Positions 1 through 8,650 are shown, counted from the first letter of the stretch. The stretch: 55,226 nucleotides of DNA from an uncultured Prevotellaceae bacterium (GCA_902783165.1 CACZPU010000034.1:1-55226); one strand, 5' to 3'. Program-made: numbers and translations. Notes: generated by a model from the sequence alone, not told the origin.

Positions 1-120
1 AACATGACCAAACAGTCCTTCGCCATCTACAACCTACAGGGCGTAACAATAACAGGCAGCATTGAACAGTTGCCCAAGGGCGTATACGTGGTGGAAGGTA
101 GGAAGGTGGCAGTGCCCTGA
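1..120 (+). CDS. C-terminal tail of a secreted protein (type IX sorting-like), cut by window edge
   Basis: Only the last 39 codons are present, open at the left edge and ending in TGA at 118-120. The residues read YNLQGV, then a short linker, then LPKGVYVVEGRKVAV. This resembles the C-terminal beta-strand tail that Prevotella and Porphyromonas secreted proteins use for type IX secretion and surface attachment. The catalytic or binding part of the protein lies outside the window, so nothing more can be said about its role. The gene converges on the phosphatase gene with a 9-base gap, and its likely terminator lies inside that gene (159-188). Confidence 0.6.
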   Translation, partial: NMTKQSFAIYNLQGVTITGSIEQLPKGVYVVEGRKVAVP

Positions 121-129
121 TGGCATGAT

Positions 130-588
130 TTATTGTAGCACCTTCAAAAGAGCTTTACAGCCTGTCAGAATTTCCTGACAGGCTTTTTCGAAATCGCCAG
201 TATACCAGGGATCGGCAATTTCTTTTGGATGCTCGGTGAAATCCAAAAGAAGATGTATCTTGTGTTCTGGATCTCCGCCACAAATGCTTGTCATGTTGCG
301 GATATTCCAATTGTCCATACCAATCAGTAGATCAAAACGGTTGTAGTCCCGACACTGCATCTGACGTGCTGTCTTTCCTTTGCAAGAAATACCATGTTCC
401 GCCAGTTTTCTCCGTGCCGGCGGATATACCTCATTGCCAATTTCCTCCGTTGATGTAGCTGCCGACTCAATGTGAAAACTGTCAGCAAGACCTGTTTTCG
501 CAACCAAGTCTTTCATGATGAACTCAGCCATTGGGCTGCGACAGATGTTCCCGTGACAGACAAAAAGAATACTTTTTTTCGGTTTCAT
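130..588 (-). CDS. Low-molecular-weight protein-tyrosine phosphatase
   Basis: A 152-residue cytoplasmic protein with the family signature near the N-terminus: C11-H-G-N-I-C-R17-S-P, the C(X)5R(S/T) phosphate-binding loop with nucleophile Cys11. A later DPWYTGDF segment supplies the usual general-acid Asp. Length fits the family. I chose the ATG at 588 because it puts the P-loop at the normal distance from the N-terminus. The open frame runs further upstream to 654, but that would overlap the end of the preceding protease gene. The gene is the last of the minus-strand run topoisomerase, protease, phosphatase. In bacteria such enzymes often reverse tyrosine phosphorylation linked to polysaccharide synthesis, but no kinase or polysaccharide gene is next to it here, so the partner is unknown. 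Confidence 0.88.
   Translation of the reverse strand: MKPKKSILFVCHGNICRSPMAEFIMKDLVAKTGLADSFHIESAATSTEEIGNEVYPPARRKLAEHGISCKGKTARQMQCRDYNRFDLLIGMDNWNIRNMTSICGGDPEHKIHLLLDFTEHPKEIADPWYTGDFEKACQEILTGCKALLKVLQ
159..188 (+). terminator. Intrinsic terminator of the left-edge gene, inside the antisense phosphatase gene
   Basis: A perfect 10-bp stem (AGCCTGTCAG at 159-168, CTGACAGGCT at 175-184) with a 6-base loop AATTTC is followed by five T residues (184-188) on the plus strand. This is a classic Rho-independent signal 40 bases after the stop of the left-edge gene. The same bases encode the C-terminal part of the minus-strand phosphatase. Confidence 0.75.
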
Positions 589-616
589 GTCTTTAAAACC
601 TGTAACAATTATGGTT

Positions 617-2197
617 TTATCTCGTCGAGATGACTTCAATACCTTTTTTGACAATGTGGTTATGTTCGTTCATGATTTGAAAGTATTCGCTCATATCCCA
701 AAGGTCGCGTGCTACGAGCGCCTTGAGTTGCAGACGCAAATAAGGCATGGTGCGCTCCAATTCCTCTTGGTCTTTGGGAGTGACTTTCTGTTTGGAACCT
801 TCTGCCACAATTTGGTCGACAACCAGTTGAGGTATTTCGAATCCTTTGTCGAATGCTTCAAATGTCGGATATTGTGTCTTCAACTGTTGTCTATTGTCAT
901 CGATATATCGGAGGCTGCTGTTGACGATAATGTTCTTCAAGGCCAACTGGCGGTGGAAGCGCGTGTACTGCAAGGTGTCGAGTGGGACGAAATGGTCTGG
1001 CATAATGCCTCCTCCTCCATAGACAGTACGTTGCATTCGAAGGGTTTTGAATTTCAGTGAGTCTGCGAAATGGATACTGTCAGGGTTGGTCAGTTCGCCA
1101 TGCTTCAAGCGGTTGTCAAAGTCTTGTTCGTATTCTTTCAAATCACCTTTCTTGTATGGCTTTTGAATGCATCGGCCAGAAGGTGTGAAATAATGGGCAA
1201 TGGTGAGTCGAATCATTGAACCGTCGGGCAGGTCGATGGGGCGTTGTACCAGTCCCTTGCCGAAGGAACGACGTCCCACAATCTGACCTCGGTCTTGGTC
1301 TTGAATGGCTCCGCTAACAATCTCTGCTGCAGATGCTGTGAATTCATTGACAAGAACCACCACCTTGCCAGTTAGCATTTGTCCGTTGCCTTCAGCCTTG
1401 AATTCCGAGCGGCCCGACTTGCGCCCTTCAGTGTATACAATCAAGTCGCCCCTTGTCAGGAATTCGTTGGCAATCTGCACGGCAGCCTGCAAGTATCCGC
1501 CGCCATTTTCCTGAAGGTCGAGAATCAAGTTCTTCATGCCCTGCGCCTTCAATTTGTTGAGCGAAGTCATGAATTCGTTGTAAGTGGTTGCACCGAAATT
1601 CTCAATACGTATGTATCCTATCTCCGGACGAATCATATAGACCGCGTTGATACTTTTCACAGGTATCTTGTCGCGTGTGACAGTGAAATACATCACATTT
1701 GGAACACCACGCCGCACAATACCCAGTTTGACTTTTGTTCCTCGAGGACCGCGCAGACGTTTCATGATGTCTTCGCGAGACATCTTGACACCTGCAATGG
1801 CCGTGTCATTGACATTCACAATACGGTCGCCTGCCAGAATTCCCACTTTCTCCGATGGGCCTTTCACAACAGGTTGAATAACGAGCAGTGTGTCTTCTAT
1901 CATATTGAATTGGACACCGATGCCATCGAAATTGCCTTGCAGCGGTTCGTTCAGTGCTTTCACCTCTTTAGGTGTGGCGTAACTGCTGTGAGGATCCAGC
2001 TTCTCCAACATGCCTCGAATGGCGTCTTCCACTAGTTTGCTTTCGTCAACGGTATCCACATAAAGGTTGTTGATAGCCATCTCGGCCAACTGCAATTTGC
2101 GCAGTGGACTGTTGCCGCCTAAGTTCAGTCGGAACTGTGCGTTGGAAGTGATAACAAACAAAAGGATGGCGATGACTGTAATAATAATCTTTTTCAT
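617..2197 (-). CDS. S41 family C-terminal processing peptidase with PDZ domain
   Basis: A 526-residue exported serine protease of the Ctp/Prc type. Residues 1-20 form a signal peptide (MKKIIITVIAILLF to SNAQF), which fixes the start at 2197 rather than the longer open frame to 2293. A PDZ domain lies at about 88-175 and the S41 core at about 185-380. The catalytic Ser is in NEFTAS289A and the Lys in RSFGK314G, the usual Ser-Lys dyad. The C-terminal 130 residues are poorly conserved helical sequence. Such enzymes trim the C-termini of periplasmic proteins. The gene lies between parE and the phosphatase on the same strand, 126 bases after parE, and could be co-transcribed with them. Confidence 0.9.
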   Translation of the reverse strand: MKKIIITVIAILLFVITSNAQFRLNLGGNSPLRKLQLAEMAINNLYVDTVDESKLVEDAIRGMLEKLDPHSSYATPKEVKALNEPLQGNFDGIGVQFNMIEDTLLVIQPVVKGPSEKVGILAGDRIVNVNDTAIAGVKMSREDIMKRLRGPRGTKVKLGIVRRGVPNVMYFTVTRDKIPVKSINAVYMIRPEIGYIRIENFGATTYNEFMTSLNKLKAQGMKNLILDLQENGGGYLQAAVQIANEFLTRGDLIVYTEGRKSGRSEFKAEGNGQMLTGKVVVLVNEFTASAAEIVSGAIQDQDRGQIVGRRSFGKGLVQRPIDLPDGSMIRLTIAHYFTPSGRCIQKPYKKGDLKEYEQDFDNRLKHGELTNPDSIHFADSLKFKTLRMQRTVYGGGGIMPDHFVPLDTLQYTRFHRQLALKNIIVNSSLRYIDDNRQQLKTQYPTFEAFDKGFEIPQLVVDQIVAEGSKQKVTPKDQEELERTMPYLRLQLKALVARDLWDMSEYFQIMNEHNHIVKKGIEVISTR

Positions 2198-2323
2198 ATA
2201 CGTTTTGGGCCAATCATGTTGGTCTTCTAAAAATGTTTCTACTATGTTACTAAGCACATTGCATAGAATAACAGTTATCTTGAAAACAGACAAACTGGTT
2301 TTTTACACGAGATACCTTCCACG

Positions 2324-4303
2324 TCAAGCATCGTAAACTGCGTCTTCCTCTGGACGGTCTTCCTCTATGACAAGGTTGTCGATGATGAAGTTTTGGCGCT
2401 CCATGGTGTTCTTTCCCATATAGTATTCTAGCAGTTTCTGCACTTGGTCGGTTTTGTGGAGTGTCACTTGTTCAAGCCGTATGTCGGGTCCGATGAATCC
2501 CGCAAATTCGTCGGGTGATATTTCACCGAGTCCTTTGAAACGAGTGATTTCAGGGTCGGGACCTAAAAGGCTGATGGCCTCTATGCGCTCCTCCTCACTA
2601 TAGCAATAGCGGGTGATGAAATCGGTCTTGGTTGCCTTGTTGTTGAGTGCTGCTATGCGAGCATCCTCCTCTGCAAGCACTTTCTTGTTCTTTATCTTTG
2701 TGCGCTTGGCACGTACGCGGAACAACGGTGTCTGTAGCACGTAGACATGCCCTTTCTTGATGAGTTCGGGGAAGAACTGCAGGAAGAAAGTGATGATGAG
2801 CAGACGAATGTGCATGCCGTCGACATCAGCATCGGTGGCCACAATCACCTTGTTGTAGCGCAAGGTGTCCAGTCCGTCTTCTATATCAAGGGCTGCTTGT
2901 AGCAGATTGAATTCCTCGTTCTCGTAGACCACTTTCTTTGTCAGTCCGAAAGTGTTCAGCGGTTTGCCTCTTAAAGAGAACACAGCCTGTGTGTTCACGT
3001 CACGGCTCTTGGTGATGCTTCCGCTCGCAGAGTCGCCCTCGGTGATGAAGATGCAGCTCTCCTCCTTACGTTCGTTTTTCACATCGCTGAAGTGAATGCG
3101 GCAGTCGCGCAATTTGCGGTTGTGCAGATTGGCCTTCTTGGCACGCTCACGGGCCAGTTTTGTGACACCGGCCATGGCTTTTCGCTCCTTTTCGCTCTCA
3201 TTGATTTTTTGCAGCATCACGTCTGCCACGTCGGTATGCTTGTGCAGATAGTTGTCCACTTCCTGTTTGATGAAGTCGCCCACATACTTGTTCACACTCA
3301 CACCGTTAGGGCTCATGGTAAGGCTACCCAGTTTTATCTTGGTCTGGCTTTCGAACATCGGCTCTTCTACATTCACTGCAATGGCAGCCACCAAACCGTT
3401 GCGGATATCCCCAAATTCCAGGTTTTTCCCGCTGTATTCCTTGATGGTTCTGGCAATGTGCTCCTTGAAGGCGCTCTGATGGGTTCCTCCCTGAGTGGTG
3501 TGCTGTCCGTTTACAAACGAGTGGTACTCTTCACCATACTGGTTGGTATGCGTAAAGGCAATCTCAATATCCTCACCTTTCAGATGGATAATGGGATAGA
3601 TTCCCTCGGTGGTCATATTGTCGTTGAGCAAGTCTTCCAATCCGTTGCGGCTCAAAATCCGCCTGCCGTTATACATGATGGCCAGTCCAGTGTTCAGGTA
3701 GGTGTAATTGCGGAGCATAATCTCCACAATGTCGTTGTGGAATTGATAGTTCTTGAACAGAGTGGCATCGGGCTCAAAGAAGATATAAGTGCCGTTTTCG
3801 TCTGTTGTCGGCTCTGTCTTGTCGCTTTTCAGGATGCCGCGTTCAAAGACCACCGAGCGCACCTGCCCGTCGCGGAAACTACGAGCTTCGAATCGAGAGC
3901 TCAAGAAGTTCACCGCCTTGATGCCTACGCCGTTCATTCCCACACTCTTCTTGAAGGCCTTAGAGTCGTATTTGCCGCCCGTGTTGAGTTGGCTTACTGC
4001 TTCCAACAACTTGCCTTGTGGGATGCCGCGTCCATAGTCGCGCACGCTCACCCGTAGGTTATCCTCGATATCTATTTCAATGCGCTTTCCCGCATTCATG
4101 CGGAATTCGTCAATCGAATTGTCTATGGTCTCTTTCAATAGCACATAGATGCCGTCTTCAGCAATGGAGCCGTCGCCCAGTCGTCCGATATACATTCCAG
4201 GACGGGTGCGGATGTGTTCCACGTCGGAAAGGTGTCTGATTTCCTCGTCACCATACATCACTTGTGCTTGTTCACCGGCTAGTTTGTTGATTTCTTCTGC
4301 CAT
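2324..4303 (-). CDS. parE: DNA topoisomerase IV subunit B (ParE)
   Basis: A 659-residue type IIA topoisomerase ATPase subunit. Visible motifs in order: [11 protein letters not shown], the GHKL N-box ([11 protein letters not shown]), [14 protein letters not shown] in the ATP lid, then the TOPRIM signature ITEGDSASG and the metal-binding [13 protein letters not shown] conserved C-terminal block (TRFKGLGE) is present. The length is near that of ParE rather than a GyrB with its larger insertions, so ParE is the better call, and the sequence matches the form I know from Bacteroidota. The partner ParC is not in the window. The gene follows the GNAT gene by 37 bases on the same strand, so the two are probably co-transcribed. 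Confidence 0.9.
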   Translation of the reverse strand: MAEEINKLAGEQAQVMYGDEEIRHLSDVEHIRTRPGMYIGRLGDGSIAEDGIYVLLKETIDNSIDEFRMNAGKRIEIDIEDNLRVSVRDYGRGIPQGKLLEAVSQLNTGGKYDSKAFKKSVGMNGVGIKAVNFLSSRFEARSFRDGQVRSVVFERGILKSDKTEPTTDENGTYIFFEPDATLFKNYQFHNDIVEIMLRNYTYLNTGLAIMYNGRRILSRNGLEDLLNDNMTTEGIYPIIHLKGEDIEIAFTHTNQYGEEYHSFVNGQHTTQGGTHQSAFKEHIARTIKEYSGKNLEFGDIRNGLVAAIAVNVEEPMFESQTKIKLGSLTMSPNGVSVNKYVGDFIKQEVDNYLHKHTDVADVMLQKINESEKERKAMAGVTKLARERAKKANLHNRKLRDCRIHFSDVKNERKEESCIFITEGDSASGSITKSRDVNTQAVFSLRGKPLNTFGLTKKVVYENEEFNLLQAALDIEDGLDTLRYNKVIVATDADVDGMHIRLLIITFFLQFFPELIKKGHVYVLQTPLFRVRAKRTKIKNKKVLAEEDARIAALNNKATKTDFITRYCYSEEERIEAISLLGPDPEITRFKGLGEISPDEFAGFIGPDIRLEQVTLHKTDQVQKLLEYYMGKNTMERQNFIIDNLVIEEDRPEEDAVYDA

Positions 4304-4340
4304 GTCGTTTGCCTTTTTGCTTTTTGCTGGTCAAATATCT

Positions 4341-5498
4341 TTATTCTTCACCGATTTCTTTCTTGTAGCAGCGGCGGCGCTTGTGGTTCACCGTATGGAA
4401 ATAGCTCCACTGCCCTTGTACGTTCTCGTTGGTTTCCATTTCCACTTGGCTCTCACCCCATTCAATGCCATACTTGTTGTACCAGGGTATGAGGTGGTAG
4501 AACATCAAGGCGTTGACACCTTTGGAACGGTATTCTGGCAGTACGCCTATCATCTCCAAATCAACGATATTGGTCTTGTGCATCTTCAGTGCCCGCAGCA
4601 CATGCCACCAACCAAAAGGCAGCAGCCTGCCTTTGCGGCATTTCTGCAGGGCATGCGAAAGCGATGGGATGGTGATGCCCACGCCCACCAGTTTGTGTTC
4701 GTCGGTAGACCAATCTTCAACAATGGGAATCAGATTGAGGTCGGCCAGCGGCAGGTACATGTCAACATACTGGTCTATTTGTTTGTCTGAGAGTTGCGAG
4801 AAACCGTAAAGGTCTTGGAATGTGTCGTTTATCAGCGCGAAAATCCTCTTGCCCATGCCTCCTTCGAATATCTCTTTTTTCGTCAGTGTACGTATGTGCA
4901 GATTGTAGCGTTTCATAATCATCTCTGAGATTTTCACCATCTTCTCGGGAATCTGCTCAGGAACAAAAATCTTGAACTCCACATAGTCGTTGTCTTTCTC
5001 CCAGCCGCCCAACTTCTCCATGTGCTCGGGATAGTAGGGATAGTTGTAGATGGTGGCCATGGTACCCAATTCATCGAATCCAAAGGTAAGCATGCCTTCG
5101 GGGTCGAAATCGGTGAATCCCAACGGACCCACCACTTCGGTCATGCCGTGTTCACGGCCGAAATCCTCGACGGCTTTCAAAAGGGCGCCACTCACTTCCA
5201 TATCGTCTACGAAATCAATCCACCCAAATCGCACTGTCTTTCGTTTCCAACGCTCGTTGGCTTTATGGTTGATGATGGCAGCCACGCGACCCACCAGCTT
5301 GCCGTCTTTGTAGGCCAGGAAATAGTCGGCCTCACAAAAGTCGAATGCAGCATTCTTGTCTTTGCTGAGTGTCTTTAAGTCGTCGCTGAAAAGATTGGGC
5401 ACATCGTATGCGTTGCCCGCATATAAATCGTAATGAAAATCTATGAAAGTCTTTAGGTCTTTCTTCGAGTTAACTTTCTTAATTACAATTGATGACAT
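4341..5498 (-). CDS. GNAT-superfamily N-acetyltransferase-like protein
   Basis: A 385-residue cytoplasmic protein of a type common in Bacteroidota and usually annotated as N-acetyltransferase. The N-terminal third has an acetyltransferase-like pattern (FLAYKDGKLVGRVAAIIN, beta strand then the beginning of the CoA region). The C-terminal third has a second GNAT-like segment (IGVLPEYRSKGVNALMFYHLIPWY), where the spacing of Arg, Gly and Ala recalls the acetyl-CoA pyrophosphate loop. The acceptor substrate is not known to me. It starts a minus-strand run leading into parE and has its own consensus -7 element about 100 bases upstream. Confidence 0.7.
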   Translation of the reverse strand: MSSIVIKKVNSKKDLKTFIDFHYDLYAGNAYDVPNLFSDDLKTLSKDKNAAFDFCEADYFLAYKDGKLVGRVAAIINHKANERWKRKTVRFGWIDFVDDMEVSGALLKAVEDFGREHGMTEVVGPLGFTDFDPEGMLTFGFDELGTMATIYNYPYYPEHMEKLGGWEKDNDYVEFKIFVPEQIPEKMVKISEMIMKRYNLHIRTLTKKEIFEGGMGKRIFALINDTFQDLYGFSQLSDKQIDQYVDMYLPLADLNLIPIVEDWSTDEHKLVGVGITIPSLSHALQKCRKGRLLPFGWWHVLRALKMHKTNIVDLEMIGVLPEYRSKGVNALMFYHLIPWYNKYGIEWGESQVEMETNENVQGQWSYFHTVNHKRRRCYKKEIGEE

Positions 5499-5599
5499 AT
5501 TATGAAATCCACAAATAAGGTTTGTATTCTTTGCGTAGTGATGTTTTTTTTGTACGCATCCGTGCAGTGCTTTCAGTAGGAAGTACTACTAAAATCATG

Positions 5600-5607
5600 C
5601 AAAGTTA
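5600..5607 (-). promoter_or_regulatory. Bacteroidota -7 element for the GNAT-parE transcription unit
   Basis: On the minus strand the sequence reads TAACTTTG, a perfect match to TAnnTTTG, about 100 bases before the GNAT start codon. No clear -33 TTTG is seen at the usual distance. The stretch 5499-5666 holds no gene. Confidence 0.5.
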
Positions 5608-5666
5608 ATCAATTTCAACAAGAAAGGAGAAAAAACACCTAAATAATTTAGGTTTTTTAAAGAGTG

Positions 5667-6968
5667 CTACGGAGTAGACAGGCTAAGTTTTTGGCAAAGC
5701 AGCAAAATGTGTGTGTGCTTGTTCACTGAGGTGGCAAACAGATAGAAGTCTCCTCCGTCTGTCAATTTAAGCCGTTTTCGTAATTCATCCACACTCATGG
5801 GGAAATTCCTTACTGTGATATTGGCTTTGGTCACTTGGCCTACCCCGTGGCTGGCTCCAGAGAGCATGGCCTTTATTTCCTTCTTGTTCATCGATGAAAT
5901 GGCGCAAATTTTAAATTTTCGCCCTGGGAAGTCCTCGATGAAATCGGTCGAAACGAACAAATGGCTATTGGCTCCTATTGCTTTTACGCTGAATTGCTGT
6001 TGGAGTGTTTCAAAGCAGCCTGCTTTCATAATGGCAGCATGTGGCTCGTAGAGGAAACAGTACTGCTGGGGTAGGGTGGCGGTAAGTGTTGCTTGTTGGG
6101 CAAGGGTTGTAGAACAACTTGTGCCATTTGTCTCCGCACCGTAAGCTTCTTTTTTTATAGATGGGCCATAAGAAAACACCATTTCATCGTTGACACAGAA
6201 TACTGTCGGCGAATCTGACACGTGTTGTTTCGACATTACCACCAACAGCTCTTTGCACTCATTGCCTACTGCCACGATGTGTATTTGGTGAACATATGGC
6301 TCTCCCAAGTCGGCAACAGCCTTGTGCCAGTCGAGCATGGGCGACAGTTTCACCATCACCCATTGGGCTTTTTCCAGCAGTTCTTCACGGATGGCAAGAA
6401 TATCGGGCGTACAATTGTCAATGGCATAAGTGCGTCCGCCGTGTTCGTTGCGGCGTGCAGGGTCCAGAAATAACATGCACACTTTGTCCATTTTGTGCAA
6501 GTATTTCACTGCGTCTTCCTCCACCACACTGACGTGGTTCAGTCCAAGCAATTTGAAATTGCCTTGTGCAGCCTTGCATAAATGTTCTTGTCTCTCCACA
6601 TAGACTGCCTTTCCGAAAGCCCGTGCCATGAACGAGAAGTCAACACCCAGTCCTCCTGTAAGGTCAACAAGACAGGATGCTGTGTCACTGTCAGCAGTTC
6701 TTGTCGTGTTCGTTTCCAGCAAACCCACTGCCACCTGCTGCTTGTATCGGGCCGTAGCCTCACTGGAACATTGCTCCATAGACAAGTGGGGAGGGTATAC
6801 TATGCCATCGACAGCCGCCCACGATGGTATTTTTTTCCTTGCCGTTTGCCATCCGGCAATTTGCTGCAGGGCGTACGTCAGGTCAATATCGGGATAGTGC
6901 GCAGCTTTGAGAGCCAGTTTGCGCACATCTTCCTCACGGTGTTCAAGGATAAATTTTTGCATCATCAT
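5667..6968 (-). CDS. Class I SAM-dependent methyltransferase with THUMP-like domain
   Basis: A protein of about 433 residues of a Bacteroidota family annotated as THUMP-like/SAM-dependent methyltransferase. The SAM-binding loop is DLTGGLGVDFSF. A later strand reads LFLDPARR, which looks like the catalytic-motif position of RNA or DNA methyltransferases, and MVKLSPMLDW follows. The C-terminal 90 residues (GRKFKICAISSMNKKE onward) form the THUMP-like, probably nucleic-acid-binding, part. Three ATG codons stand in a row (6968, 6965, 6962) and any could be used. A TTG at 6980 extends the frame but is less likely. It is probably an RNA modification enzyme, but the target is unknown. A consensus promoter lies 34 bases upstream. 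Confidence 0.75.
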   Translation of the reverse strand: MMMQKFILEHREEDVRKLALKAAHYPDIDLTYALQQIAGWQTARKKIPSWAAVDGIVYPPHLSMEQCSSEATARYKQQVAVGLLETNTTRTADSDTASCLVDLTGGLGVDFSFMARAFGKAVYVERQEHLCKAAQGNFKLLGLNHVSVVEEDAVKYLHKMDKVCMLFLDPARRNEHGGRTYAIDNCTPDILAIREELLEKAQWVMVKLSPMLDWHKAVADLGEPYVHQIHIVAVGNECKELLVVMSKQHVSDSPTVFCVNDEMVFSYGPSIKKEAYGAETNGTSCSTTLAQQATLTATLPQQYCFLYEPHAAIMKAGCFETLQQQFSVKAIGANSHLFVSTDFIEDFPGRKFKICAISSMNKKEIKAMLSGASHGVGQVTKANITVRNFPMSVDELRKRLKLTDGGDFYLFATSVNKHTHILLLCQKLSLSTP

Positions 6969-7001
6969 GGAGCAAGGCAATAGTTATTGAAGAACCATCT
7001 A

Positions 7002-7032
7002 CAAAGATAGTCCTTTTCGAGAGATTATGCAA
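7002..7032 (-). promoter_or_regulatory. Promoter of the methyltransferase gene
   Basis: The minus strand carries TATCTTTG (7009 to 7002) preceded at 20 bases by TTG (7032 to 7030). This is a full match to the Bacteroidota TTTG/TAnnTTTG pattern, with the start codon about 34 bases downstream. Confidence 0.65.
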
Positions 7033-7119
7033 GTTTTCGTTCTTTTTTCCTTTCAAGCGGCATTATGTGTGGAAAATAATTGACAGTTTGGAGCAAATGG
7101 GTGTTAAAAAATCTATTTT

Positions 7120-7151
7120 TTTGGAATCCGCCTTTTTTATCATTATCTTTG
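7120..7151 (+). promoter_or_regulatory. Consensus promoter facing a gene-free region
   Basis: TTTG at 7120-7123, a 20-base spacer and TATCTTTG at 7144-7151 form a perfect plus-strand Bacteroidota promoter. Transcription would begin near 7158 and run into the 22-bp repeat array. The only reading frame directly behind it is a 27-codon ORF (ATG 7187, stop 7268-7270; product begins MIEQVSVEVPL). It has no visible ribosome site or known similarity, so I do not call it a gene. Confidence 0.6.
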
Positions 7152-7282
7152 CACTTAGATTCGCGAATATTGTATTTAATTCATCGATGATTGAGCAGGT
7201 GTCAGTCGAGGTGCCGCTTGTGGTTTCTGCTGGGGTCTTACCCTATTTTATGCCGAGTGTAGGCATATAGTCAGAGAATCCG

Positions 7283-7546
7283 AAAGTCCTTTTGTCATGG
7301 TAGTTTCAATATCTTTTGGGGTGGAAAATGTCAATTTTTTGCCCATGATTGATTATCTTTCATCCTACAAAAGATGACTTTTCGCCTTGTGAAAGATAAT
7401 CTTTTGCCCTTCAAAAGATAATCTTTCGGCCTGCGATTAATAACTTATTGCCAGGTGAGAGGTCGTTTTCACCTCGCAAAGCATGATTTGTGGCAAGGCG
7501 AAAGGTTACTTTCGCCCTGCAAGATTTGTATTGCCTTTTCGGTAAT
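7283..7546 (+). repeat. Degenerate 22-bp tandem repeat array with dyad-symmetric units
   Basis: About twelve units of 22 bp can be laid end to end from 7283. The best-preserved begin at 7371, 7393 and 7415. The consensus is near AAGATAATCTTTTGCCCTTCAA. Two neighbouring copies of the dyad AAAGAT-A-ATCTTT lie exactly 22 bp apart (7392-7404 and 7414-7426). Outer units have drifted strongly but keep the CTTT and GCC columns. The period is not a multiple of three, and no plausible protein spans the array. It lies between the 3' end of the short lyase-like gene and the methyltransferase promoter. Confidence 0.75.
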
Positions 7547-7663
7547 AAGTTCATATGAGTCAACCAAGTCAGGCTTTTATCGTTGCAGATGCTTGGTCTT
7601 CCTTTCTCTTCATTATCCTTTTCTCCTGTCCAGAGCCGACACAGGAGAACATTTGCAGGCGGG

Positions 7664-8317
7664 TTATCGGATGCCGTTGATGTATTTCTCGATATTTGTA
7701 TAGCCGTCGCCCGTACAGTCTTGGTTGGCATCCGACGAGTCGTGTGGGTTCAGCCCGTGGGCAATTTCCCATTCGTCGGGCATTCCGTCGTAATCGGTGT
7801 CTTTGTACGACTTCCATTTCTTGTACTGAGGAAGTCCTCCAATCTGCTGTATATCGCTGATAATGCCGATGGTCCATGAGTCTATTGGCATTCGACGGTC
7901 CTTGAATTGATAGCTGTCGGGTTTGGCATCAGAGGCGAAGAACGGCTTGCCAGTGCGCACCTCCTCAATGATTTTTCGGTCGAGTTCATCGCGGCATGGC
8001 AGCGTGGCACCAGCATTTTCCAACACATATTCGTAGGCCTGTTGCGCCAGCATCACTTGGTGGTATGGATGTGCATAGGGCTTGTTCCAGCGGATGGTTG
8101 GTTCTTGGTCGCCCACATCCTCCAAAGACTCAATCTGCACACCGCCCTTCCAGTTGTCGGCGGTAATCTCGGGGAACCCTTCCATGACATTTCCTTCGCA
8201 ATACACGTGTCCGTAGCGTTTCGTTTTCTTGGTCAAACTGGGATATTGTGCAAAAGCGCTTGGCACGACACATCCTGTGACGAACAAAACCGACAATAAT
8301 TTGATTTTCTGCATCAT
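7664..8317 (-). CDS. Pectate-lyase-like secreted protein lacking the catalytic beta-helix
   Basis: A 218-residue protein with a signal peptide (residues 1-23, ending SAFA before QYPSLT) joined directly to a domain that matches the C-terminal part of the full pectate lyase at 22160-23902. Shared landmarks are GHVYCEGNVMEGFP / GRVYANGNIMEGYP, GATxPCRD, EEVRTG and two calcium-loop-like segments at the end (DTDYDGMPDEWE and a following CTGDGYTNIEKYING). The beta-helix that would carry pectate lyase activity (residues about 26-353 of the long protein) is absent, so it should not cleave pectate. It could be a relic of an in-frame internal deletion, or a working binding/accessory domain. I started at 8317. 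ATG 8314 is also possible, and the frame extends to 8455 without a signal peptide. A consensus promoter sits just upstream, which argues that it is still expressed. Confidence 0.7.
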   Translation of the reverse strand: MMQKIKLLSVLFVTGCVVPSAFAQYPSLTKKTKRYGHVYCEGNVMEGFPEITADNWKGGVQIESLEDVGDQEPTIRWNKPYAHPYHQVMLAQQAYEYVLENAGATLPCRDELDRKIIEEVRTGKPFFASDAKPDSYQFKDRRMPIDSWTIGIISDIQQIGGLPQYKKWKSYKDTDYDGMPDEWEIAHGLNPHDSSDANQDCTGDGYTNIEKYINGIR

Positions 8318-8363
8318 GTCTGATAGTTTTTGATTTGTTGATATGGCTGTTGTCTTTTGATTG

Positions 8364-8371
8364 CAAAGATA
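8364..8371 (-). promoter_or_regulatory. -7 element of the short lyase-like gene
   Basis: The minus strand reads TATCTTTG, a perfect TAnnTTTG, about 47 bases before the start codon at 8317. A GTTT about 20 bases further up may serve as the -33. The 333-base gap 8318-8650 holds this promoter and the divergent promoter of the NRPS operon, and nothing else that I recognise. Confidence 0.55.
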
Positions 8372-8570
8372 AGAAATAATGATGAAACGGAGAATATTAT
8401 TTGACATTTTTTCATCCTTAGAGCGTTTTAGACAGGGTTGTTTTTGTTCAGACATGCATGGAAACGGTAGGGAATGTTCTTTTTTACTTCGTAGTCTGCC
8501 ATTTCACTTTTTATTTCTTGTATTTTTTTATTTTAAGAAAACACTTTTGCGGACTAAAAAAATGAACAAA

Positions 8571-8605
8571 TAGTTACTAATTTCTAAAAAAACATATTAT
8601 CTTTG
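8571..8605 (+). promoter_or_regulatory. Promoter of the sensor-NRPS operon
   Basis: TATCTTTG at 8598-8605 is a perfect -7 element. TAGTTA at 8571-8576, about 21 bases upstream, is a weak -33. The expected start of transcription is near 8612, about 40 bases before the ATG at 8651. This is the only good promoter I see before the six-gene run. Confidence 0.6.
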
Positions 8606-8650
8606 TGGCGATTTATCTAATTGTACAGATCACACCGAAAACATAGTTTC

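Noticed and set aside
3092-4057. Plus-strand open frame of 321 codons opposite parE
   Set aside because: Opposite strand of a conserved housekeeping gene, with His/Val-rich composition typical of shadow frames.
7067-7270. 67-codon plus-strand frame in the gap upstream of the 22-bp array
   Set aside because: Its first 40 codons lie before and across the promoter at 7120-7151, and I see no ribosome site or similarity. Only the last 27 codons could be translated from that promoter, and even this is doubtful.
7283-7546. CRISPR array
   Set aside because: The units are contiguous with no unique spacers, the period is 22 bp, and no cas gene is present.
7411-7731. 106-codon minus-strand frame across the 22-bp repeats
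   Set aside because: The frame crosses the tandem array and the end of the short lyase gene. A 22-base period does not preserve a reading frame, so the peptide is probably a by-product of the repeat.
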